From CAYWHE01 sp964458125 (GTDB lineage Bacteria; Bacteroidota; Bacteroidia; AKYH767-A; OLB10): DNA of 21,546 nucleotides. Every line of letters starts with the position of its first letter. The first letter of the stretch is position 1. A program made the translations under genes and the position numbers. Shown here in pieces: positions 1-6,652 of the stretch. The stretch spans positions 1-21,546 of the forward strand of contig CAYWHE010000048.1 of NCBI GenBank assembly GCA_964458125.1, in the 5' to 3' direction. The notes below the pieces were generated by a model. The model saw nothing but the letters and a program-made list of their open reading frames with translations, was not told where the DNA came from and searched no databases.

Positions 1-1956
1 ACACGTGCCAAATCGCATTTCGTGGCAACCGTCAGCCATGAAATACGCACCCCGTTGAATGGCCTTATCGGCATGTCGGAATTGCTCAAGACCACGCAGC
101 TGAATGCCAAGCAGGTGGAGTATGCCAATACCATCCAGCTGAGCGGTGAAGCGCTTCTCCATATCATCAATGACATCCTTGATTATTCCAAGATTGAATC
201 GGACATGATGGAGCTCGAGAACAAGCCCTTTGAGCTTAAGAAAGTGGTGGAAGAAACCTTTGATATGCTTTATTCCCGTTCACTGGAAAAAAACATTGAA
301 CTATTGTACAACATCGATCCCGATATCCCCCCCGTGATTACCGGTGACCGCACCCGCCTGCGCCAGATACTGGTCAACCTCGTTGGGAATGCCATTAAAT
401 TCACCAGCCAGGGATACATCACTGTCGCTGTTTCCAAAATTTATCAGCAGGACCAGTTTATCGACCTCCAGTTCTCGGTCAAAGACACTGGCATCGGCAT
501 CAGCCCCGACCAGATTGACAGGCTTTTCAAGGCATTTTCCCAGGCTGATGTATCCACGGCCCGCAAATACGGCGGCACAGGGCTCGGGCTGGTCATTTGC
601 TCCAGGCTGGTGAACCTGATGCAGGGTAAGATATGGGTCCAGAGTAAACTGGGAGAGGGCGCAACTTTTTACTTCACCATCCGCACCACATCCGCACCTT
701 CCCAGCCGGTGAGGTACCTGAAAAACGGTCATGCCGACCTGGCCGGCAAAAAAGTGCTTGCACTTACCTTTGAAGGCAAGCCTTCCGAACTGCTGAAGAA
801 AAATTTCGGGGAGCTGGAAATGACTGTTACCACCGTGAGTGATGCGGACGGCATATTGCCTGTGCTGAAAGCTTCTCCTGGCGGATTCGACCTGGTGGTG
901 ATGGATGCCGGTCTCACCGGGGCGGATGCGGCAAACCTGGCGGAAAAACTGAAGACGGAAAGCGATTATCCCATACGAATACTGTTATATAATGCAGCTG
1001 TCAAGGATACCGATGACATCCATTACCATGCCCACAGTATCGATGCCCTGGTACCCAAATACAGTGGCCAGGCCAGGTTTGTCAGTGCCGTGGTGAATGC
1101 CATGGGAATCCGTGAGAACGGAACGGATTCCGGAGTGAAGCGGGGTGATGCCAAACTCGACAAGGACCTGGCTTCAAGAATTCCCGTGAAGATTCTGGTG
1201 GCCGAGGATAATATGATCAACCAGACACTTTGCAATATCATCCTGCAGCAGCTGGGCTACCAGGCCGACATGGCCGGGAACGGACTCGAGGTGCTGAGCA
1301 AAATGGAAAACAAGGAATATGACATCATATTCATGGATGTGCAGATGCCCAATATGGACGGGCTGGAAGCTACACGTGAAATAGTCAAAAGGTCGGATTC
1401 TGAAACCAGGCCCAGGATTATTGCCATGACAGCCTTTGCCCTGGAAGGTGACAAGGATAAGTGCCTGGAGGCCGGCATGAACGACTATATTTCCAAACCG
1501 ATCAAGATTGAAGAAATTCAACAGATGATTGAAAAGTGGGGCAGGGATAAAAAAATCAAACCCATGAAAACAAATCAAAGCGTTCCTCCTCCGTCACCGG
1601 CGCAGACCACGGATGATCTTTTGGATCAGCAGGCCATCAGCCGGCTCAGGGACATCAACCAGAAGGTAGATTCAGGATTTCTAGCCCAGGTGATCGGCAT
1701 GTTTTCCAGCCAGGCACCTGTCATGGTGGACGAAATCCTGGAATCAGAAAAAGCCGGTGACCTTACCAAAATGTGGCAGACGGCACACAAGCTGAAAGGT
1801 TCCTGCCTGAACCTGGGCGCCAAAAAACTGGCCGAAACCTGCAGGCAGATTGAGCTTAAAGGCAAGGGGAATGAACTTTCCAAAATTCCGGGCCTCACGG
1901 CAGACCTTCGCAGCCTTTACGAACTGACGGAAAGGGAACTTAAAAAACTGCTCTGA
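1..1956 (+). CDS. Hybrid sensor histidine kinase with two receiver domains and an HPt domain, 5'-truncated
   Basis: The gene is cut by the left window edge: frame 1 is open from base 1, and the seven residues before the GTG at 22 continue the kinase domain, so that GTG is not the start. Counting from that GTG, the H-box SHEIRTPLNG has phospho-acceptor His6. The ATPase domain shows the N-box (Asn123), DTGIG (155-159) and GGTGLGL (184-190). A first receiver-like domain (~243-362) keeps a central Asp (295) and a Lys (346) but lacks the N-terminal acidic pair. A second, complete receiver follows, with EDN at 395-397, phospho-acceptor Asp439 and Lys492. The C-terminal HPt domain has His589 in AHKLKGSC. 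The design predicts an intramolecular His-Asp-His phosphorelay; any sensor or membrane part lies upstream of the window. The partner regulator is unknown. The gene ends 7 bases from the stop of the convergent DUF4296 gene. Confidence 0.95.
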   Translation, partial: TRAKSHFVATVSHEIRTPLNGLIGMSELLKTTQLNAKQVEYANTIQLSGEALLHIINDILDYSKIESDMMELENKPFELKKVVEETFDMLYSRSLEKNIELLYNIDPDIPPVITGDRTRLRQILVNLVGNAIKFTSQGYITVAVSKIYQQDQFIDLQFSVKDTGIGISPDQIDRLFKAFSQADVSTARKYGGTGLGLVICSRLVNLMQGKIWVQSKLGEGATFYFTIRTTSAPSQPVRYLKNGHADLAGKKVLALTFEGKPSELLKKNFGELEMTVTTVSDADGILPVLKASPGGFDLVVMDAGLTGADAANLAEKLKTESDYPIRILLYNAAVKDTDDIHYHAHSIDALVPKYSGQARFVSAVVNAMGIRENGTDSGVKRGDAKLDKDLASRIPVKILVAEDNMINQTLCNIILQQLGYQADMAGNGLEVLSKMENKEYDIIFMDVQMPNMDGLEATREIVKRSDSETRPRIIAMTAFALEGDKDKCLEAGMNDYISKPIKIEEIQQMIEKWGRDKKIKPMKTNQSVPPPSPAQTTDDLLDQQAISRLRDINQKVDSGFLAQVIGMFSSQAPVMVDEILESEKAGDLTKMWQTAHKLKGSCLNLGAKKLAETCRQIELKGKGNELSKIPGLTADLRSLYELTERELKKLL

Positions 1957-1963
1957 TCCTGAT

Positions 1964-2335
1964 TCATTTATTGACGGTTTCAGCCTGTCTCCTGCTGATT
2001 TCAGTGATCACGTCTTCGTAAATTTTATCCATCATCGATTCCTGGTGAAGGTAATAATCAAAACTTTCGCGGAACTGTTTTTCCGTAATACCATGTTTCG
2101 TAAAAATATACTGGTAATATTCAGGCGCTTTGCCGTCTGCTTTGTCACCATGCCCGTTTTTATAATAGATGGCTGCTTCGGTTATATGAACATCGGCCAG
2201 CACCTGTATCATTTTTTCCCGGGGGATCAGTTCTTTGGGCAGGTCCGTTGTTTCCAGCCTGCAGGAAGCCAGCAGCAACAGGATTCCCAGGCTGGCCGCC
2301 AGTCCCCGTTTCCTGGATATTACCGGAACACTCAT
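1964..2335 (-). CDS. DUF4296 family lipoprotein
   Basis: Small predicted outer-membrane or periplasmic lipoprotein of 123 residues. The N-terminus has basic residues (RKRG), a hydrophobic stretch and a lipobox ending LLASC, giving a lipidated Cys near residue 26. The rest is charged and helical and matches the DUF4296 pattern as I know it: a P-R-E-K-M-I motif, then DVHITEA, then a K-H-G-I-T-E-x-x-F-R-x-S segment and a Tyr-rich helix. The function of this family is unknown to me. Its ATG overlaps the dihydroorotase stop codon in an ATGA at 2332-2335, so the two genes are probably translationally coupled. It is the last gene of the minus-strand block and ends tail to tail with the histidine kinase. 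Confidence 0.85.
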   Translation of the reverse strand: MSVPVISRKRGLAASLGILLLLASCRLETTDLPKELIPREKMIQVLADVHITEAAIYYKNGHGDKADGKAPEYYQYIFTKHGITEKQFRESFDYYLHQESMMDKIYEDVITEISRRQAETVNK

Positions 2336-3669
2336 CGGCCATCAAAGGTTAAACGTTGCCCGAATCCTGAGTCTGAAAATTCACCCTGGTTATAAACGAG
2401 CTGCCCGTTGACCAGGGTATGGGTGATGACGGAATGAAAGGTTTCTCCTTCAAAGGGCGACCAGCCGCAGGCTGCCAGGATATTGCCGGTACCAACGGTT
2501 TGGGATTGGGACAGGTCGACCAGCACGAGGTCGGCCGCATATCCTTCCCGAATATAGCCCCTGTTACGTATACGGAAACAGACGGCCGGGGCATGACACA
2601 TCTTTTCCACCACCTGTTCCAGGCTGATCATTCCCTTCCTGTAAAATTCCAGCATGACCTGCAGGCTGTGTTGTATCAACGGCCCTCCGGAGGGGGATTG
2701 TGTATATGGTTTTTGTTTTTCAGTCAGCGTGTGCGGAGCATGGTCAGTGGCGATGATGTCCAGGTGGTGATCCAGCAAACCCCGGAACAGGGCATCGCGG
2801 TCGTTCCTGGTTTTTACTGCCGGGTTCCACTTGATCAGCGAACCCAGCCGGGCATAGTCCTCATCACTGAACCAGAGGTGGTGTATGCAGACTTCTGCAG
2901 TAATCTTTTTTTCCGGGAGGGGAACGGCCGGATCGAACAGGGTAATTTCCCTGGCGGTGGACACATGGAGTATGTGCAGGCGCGCCCCATGCTTTTTAGC
3001 CAGGCCTACCGCAAATGCGGAGGAACGATAGCAGGCTTCCTCATTTCGTATGACGGGGTGCAGGTGAACCGGTATGTTGTCGCCATACTGCTCTTTGTAC
3101 CGGGCCAGGTTAATGCGGATGATCTGCTCATCCTCGCAATGTGTGGCAATGAGCATGGATACGCGGGAAAAAAGTCCTTCAAGTGTCTGCTCATTATCTA
3201 CCAGCATGTCGCCCGTGGAGGAACCCATAAATACCTTGATTCCGCAAACGGTCTGCGGGTTTGTTTTCAGCACTTCTTCCAGGTTTTGGTTGGAAGCGCC
3301 CATAAAAAACGAATAGTTGGTGAAGGAGGTCCGTGAAGCGATCGAATATTTTTCTTCCAGTAATTCCTGTGTAAGCGTATTTGGAACCGTATTGGGCATT
3401 TCCATGAAGGAGGTTACGCCCCCGGCCGCCGCTGCCCTGGATTCGGAATGTATGTTGCCTTTATGGGTAAGTCCGGGTTCCCGGAAATGCACCTGGTCAT
3501 CAATAATGCCGGGGAGGAGGTGCAGTCCCGTTGCATCGAGTTCTTCATGGTTTCCGGAAACGGAGATCTGCGGAGCGATCCGCTGAATAAAACCATCGCG
3601 GATCAGGACATCAGCGGAAAAGATTTTTCCTTCATTGACAACGGTTGCATTTCGAATAACCAGGTCCAT
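2332..3669 (-). CDS. pyrC: Dihydroorotase, Bacteroidota type
   Basis: Cytoplasmic amidohydrolase of de novo pyrimidine synthesis, interconverting N-carbamoyl-aspartate and dihydroorotate. I chose the ATG at 3669 (445 residues, MDLVIRNATVVNEGK), 10 bases after the fumC stop; the longer frame starts at a GTG at 3696 and would overlap fumC. Visible motifs are LLPGIIDDQVHFREPG near residues 51-66, AGGVTSF and EMPNT, GIKVFMGSSTGDM with Lys145 as a possible carbamylated metal bridge, ATHCE (His177), LHILHVSTA (His232/His235) and IIATDHAPH (Asp309). The usual metal-binding H-x-H reads Q-V-H (Gln59, His61). From memory the same Gln occurs in related Bacteroidota dihydroorotases, so it looks like a lineage trait rather than damage. 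The 3' end overlaps the DUF4296 gene by 4 bases. Confidence 0.93.
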   Translation of the reverse strand: MDLVIRNATVVNEGKIFSADVLIRDGFIQRIAPQISVSGNHEELDATGLHLLPGIIDDQVHFREPGLTHKGNIHSESRAAAAGGVTSFMEMPNTVPNTLTQELLEEKYSIASRTSFTNYSFFMGASNQNLEEVLKTNPQTVCGIKVFMGSSTGDMLVDNEQTLEGLFSRVSMLIATHCEDEQIIRINLARYKEQYGDNIPVHLHPVIRNEEACYRSSAFAVGLAKKHGARLHILHVSTAREITLFDPAVPLPEKKITAEVCIHHLWFSDEDYARLGSLIKWNPAVKTRNDRDALFRGLLDHHLDIIATDHAPHTLTEKQKPYTQSPSGGPLIQHSLQVMLEFYRKGMISLEQVVEKMCHAPAVCFRIRNRGYIREGYAADLVLVDLSQSQTVGTGNILAACGWSPFEGETFHSVITHTLVNGQLVYNQGEFSDSGFGQRLTFDGR

Positions 3670-3679
3670 GACGGGTAGA

Positions 3680-5083
3680 TTATACGGGTAATTCACCTAC
3701 CATGCCGGCAGGCTTTACCCAGTCATCAAATTGCTCCGCTGTAACATAACCCAGATCCACGGCGGTTTGCTTCAGCGTTTTCCCCTGCTTATGTGCGGTC
3801 TGGGCGATTTCTGCGGCTTTGTAATAGCCTATTTTCGTATTAAGTGCGGTGACCAGCATGAGGGAATTGTCCAGGTTGTTTTTGATATTGAATTCAATGG
3901 GTGCGAGACCGACAGCGCATTTATCATTAAATGAAACACATACATCTCCGATGAGCCTGGCGGAATGAAGGAAGTTATAAATCATCACGGGCTTGAACAC
4001 GTTGAGTTCAAAATGCCCGGTGGCTCCGCCAATGTTTATGGCCACGTCATTTCCCATCACCTGTGCGGCAACCATGGTCATGGCTTCACACTGCGTGGGG
4101 TTCACCTTTCCCGGCATGATGGAGGAACCGGGTTCATTGTCGGGTATGAACAATTCGCCAATGCCGCAGCGGGGACCGGAGGCCAGCAGGCGAACGTCAT
4201 TGGCGATTTTCATCATGGAGCAGGCCACAGTTTTCAGGGCGCCATGTGATTCCACGATGGCATCATGAGCGGCCAATGCCTCGAATTTGTTTTCTGCTGT
4301 TACAAAGGGAATTCCAGTCAGCCGGGCAATATGCCTGGCCACGTTCACCGCATAACCGGGCGGAGTGTTGATGCCGGTTCCGACGGCCGTTCCACCCAGG
4401 GCAAGTTCGGCCAGGTGAGGCAGCGTATGGTTGATGGCGCGTATGCCATGATCCAACTGGGATACATAACCCGACAGTTCCTGACCGACGGTTAGCGGGG
4501 TGGCATCCATCAGGTGGGTTCGGCCGATTTTAACTACCGTCATATATTCTTTTGATTTGGCCGCCAGCGTGTCGCGAAGTTTTACAAGCCCCGGAATAGT
4601 CAGCTCCACCAGGATCTTGTACGCGGCAATATGCATGGCTGTGGGGAAGGTGTCGTTGGAGGACTGGGATTTATTCACATCATCATTCGGATGAACGGAT
4701 TTTTTTTCATCCAGCAGGCTTCCACCATTCAACACGTGAGCCCGGTAGGCCACCACTTCATTTACGTTCATGTTCGACTGGGTTCCCGAACCCGTTTGCC
4801 AGACCACCAGCGGAAACTGATCATCCAGCCTGCCGTCCAGTATTTCATCGCATACCTTTCCGATCAGGTCGCATTTCTCCTTGGAAAGCACCGCGGCGTC
4901 CAGGTTGGTGAGTGCGGCGGCTTTTTTCAGGTAAGCAAAGGCCCTGATGATTTCGAGCGGCATGCGGTTAATGTCGCGTGCAATTTTAAAATTATCAATT
5001 GAACGCTGAGTCTGGGCTCCCCAATATACGCCGGCGGGAACTTCCACCACGCCCATCGTATCCTTTTCTTTTCTGTACTCCAT
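3680..5083 (-). CDS. fumC: Fumarate hydratase, class II
   Basis: Iron-independent fumarase of the citric acid cycle, catalysing reversible hydration of fumarate to L-malate; a soluble homotetramer in its family. At 467 residues it has the normal class II length. Visible signatures are TGSGTQSNMNVNEV (97-110), SSNDTFPTAMH (141-151), GRTHLMDATPLTVGQE with catalytic His190, and the mobile-loop signature GSSIMPGKVNP (319-329) with catalytic Ser, Lys326 and Asn328. These positions sit two residues from E. coli FumC His188, Ser318, Lys324 and Asn326. Related aspartases share part of the loop signature, but the overall match favours fumarase. It starts 16 bases after the ArsC-like gene and is followed 10 bases later by pyrC, so it is probably co-transcribed with both. 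Confidence 0.96.
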   Translation of the reverse strand: MEYRKEKDTMGVVEVPAGVYWGAQTQRSIDNFKIARDINRMPLEIIRAFAYLKKAAALTNLDAAVLSKEKCDLIGKVCDEILDGRLDDQFPLVVWQTGSGTQSNMNVNEVVAYRAHVLNGGSLLDEKKSVHPNDDVNKSQSSNDTFPTAMHIAAYKILVELTIPGLVKLRDTLAAKSKEYMTVVKIGRTHLMDATPLTVGQELSGYVSQLDHGIRAINHTLPHLAELALGGTAVGTGINTPPGYAVNVARHIARLTGIPFVTAENKFEALAAHDAIVESHGALKTVACSMMKIANDVRLLASGPRCGIGELFIPDNEPGSSIMPGKVNPTQCEAMTMVAAQVMGNDVAINIGGATGHFELNVFKPVMIYNFLHSARLIGDVCVSFNDKCAVGLAPIEFNIKNNLDNSLMLVTALNTKIGYYKAAEIAQTAHKQGKTLKQTAVDLGYVTAEQFDDWVKPAGMVGELPV

Positions 5084-5099
5084 AATGCTGATGTAATTA

Positions 5100-5471
5100 T
5101 TAACTTTTCTTTTTTCTTTTTGATGGTTTTAAAAATTCCACTATCCTTTCCACCGGACGGCCGATAATGGCCTTATCACCGGTTACCACGATGGGTCTCT
5201 CAATCAGGATGGGATTTTCATGCAGTATCGTCAGCCATTGCTTTTCAGAAATTTTCCTGCCTTCATATTTTTCTTTGTACAGGGATTCTTTTTTCCTGAC
5301 CAGTTGTTCGGCGTTCATACCCAGCATGCGGAGGATTTCTTTCAGTTCATCAATGGAGGGAACCTCGATTAAATATTCCACTTTCTCAATTTTTTCCGTT
5401 GTATTTTCCCGGATCAGGGAAAGGGCCGTCTGGCACGTGGAACAATTGGGTTTAAAATATACTTTCAGCAT
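5100..5471 (-). CDS. ArsC/Spx family thioredoxin-fold protein (arsenate reductase-like)
   Basis: Small (123 residues) cytoplasmic thioredoxin-fold protein. The N-terminus has beta-strand LKVYFKPN and then C-S-T-C (Cys10, Cys13). The C-terminal half has the family segment NPILIERPIVVTGDKAIIGRP, which carries the Arg residues that bind the oxyanion in true ArsC. The lysine-rich tail is not conserved in the family as I know it. Family membership is clear, but the exact role is not: no arsR, acr3 or arsB gene is nearby, and the Cys-x-x-Cys differs from the C-x-x-S/R of classic glutaredoxin-linked ArsC. A general thiol reductase or Spx-like regulator is equally possible. It lies 4 bases after prfB and 16 bases before fumC. 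Confidence 0.8.
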   Translation of the reverse strand: MLKVYFKPNCSTCQTALSLIRENTTEKIEKVEYLIEVPSIDELKEILRMLGMNAEQLVRKKESLYKEKYEGRKISEKQWLTILHENPILIERPIVVTGDKAIIGRPVERIVEFLKPSKRKKKS

Positions 5472-5475
5472 CAGG

Positions 5476-6568
5476 TTAATTCTTGCTTCCGTATTCCATC
5501 AACCAGGCTTTCATGAAGGGTTCCAGTTCCCCGTCCATGACGGCCTGTACATTCGAAGTTTCCACTCCGGTACGTAAATCCTTGACCATTTTATAGGGAT
5601 GAAATACATAGCTGCGGATCTGGGATCCCCATTCGATTTTTTTCTTTCCGGCTTCCGTAGCGGCTTTAGCTTCATTTTTCTTGCGTACTTCCAGTTCATA
5701 CAACTGGGACTTCAGCATTTTCATCGCTCTTTCCCGGTTGGCATTCTGGGAACGTTCCACCTGGCAGACCACCACGATGCCGGTGGGTTTGTGGGTGAGC
5801 TGTACCTTGGTTTCCACCTTATTTACATTCTGACCGCCTGCGCCGCCGGAGCGGGAGGTCTGCATATCAACATCGGCATCCCTGATTTCAATTTGGATAG
5901 TGTCGTCCACGATGGGATAAGCGAAAACGGAAGCAAAAGAAGTATGTCTTTTGGCGTTGGCGTCAAAAGGAGAAATTCGCACCAGGCGATGCACACCGTT
6001 TTCGCTTTTCAGAAATCCGTATGCAAAGTCTCCTTCAAACTCCAATGTTGCACTTTTTATGCCTGCCCCATCTCCATCCTGCCGGTCAATCTCGGTTATT
6101 TTATAACCGCTTTTTTCACCCCACCGGATATACATGCGCATGAGCATCTCCGCCCAATCCTGGCTTTCCGTTCCTCCGGCTCCGGAGTTGATGGTTAAAA
6201 CTGCTCCCAGCTGGTCCTCTTCCTGTCCCAGCATTCGCCTGAATTCAAGATCGTCCAGGATATGCAGGGTATGGTTTAGCTGATGGTCCAGTTCGGCTTC
6301 CGTAGCTTCGCCTTCCTTGTGAAAATCGGCAAGCACGTCCAGGTCCTCCTGTGCCTTTTGAAGTTTTTCAAAAAGGTCGGTCCAGTTTTTTTTCTGCTTG
6401 ATGCCTTTTAATATATGCTCGGCCCGCTGGGGGTCGCTCCAAAAGTCGGGGGCATGGGTGAGGGTTTCTTCGTCTTTGATCAGGGCTAACTTATGATCGA
6501 TGTCAAAGATGCCTCCTCAAAGCTTCAGCACGCTCTCTAATGTCTCTTATTTGTTCGGTATTGGTCAT
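5476..6568 (-). CDS. prfB: Peptide chain release factor 2, expressed through a programmed +1 frameshift
   Basis: Recognises UGA and UAA stop codons in the ribosome and triggers peptide release. Translation starts at the ATG at 6568 (MTNTEQIRDIRERAEALRRHL, with Leu as the last zero-frame codon) and meets an in-frame TGA at 6505-6503. A +1 slip on CTT at 6508-6506 joins the frame that starts with GAC at 6504 and runs open to the TAA at 5478-5476. The joined product is 21 + 56 + 286 = 363 residues, normal for RF2. Codon-recognition tripeptide SPF is at 5973-5965 and the catalytic GGQ at 5838-5830. Without the frameshift a gene finder would report only a truncated gene starting at GTG 6336. It sits 84 bases downstream of PKD gene A and heads the tight prfB-arsC-fumC-pyrC-DUF4296 run. 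Confidence 0.96.
6502..6517 (-). promoter_or_regulatory. prfB programmed +1 frameshift signal
   Basis: Read on the minus strand the site is AGGAGG CAT CTT TGA C: a perfect internal Shine-Dalgarno-like hexamer, 3 bases, the CTT slip codon, the in-frame TGA and a following C that weakens termination. This is the arrangement known from E. coli prfB. It makes RF2 synthesis autoregulatory, because low RF2 leaves the UGA unread long enough for the slip. No other gene start I inspected in this window has such a strong Shine-Dalgarno sequence. Confidence 0.96.
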
Positions 6569-6652
6569 AGCGGGTGCGAAAATACAAAATAAATGGCATT
6601 CCACAATCCGCTCTGATGCCCATACCGGAATATATCCAAAACAGCAGGTGAA

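Noticed and set aside
2419..3336. Plus-strand open frame of 305 codons
   Set aside because: It lies entirely antisense to the well-supported dihydroorotase and has no recognisable domain.
5100..5471. A true arsenic-resistance gene
   Set aside because: Only family membership is visible. No arsR, acr3 or arsB gene is nearby, and the context is a housekeeping operon.
5476..6336. prfB as a truncated gene or pseudogene starting at GTG 6336
   Set aside because: The frame is open upstream to 6504 and joins a 21-codon N-terminus through a canonical frameshift site, giving full RF2 length.
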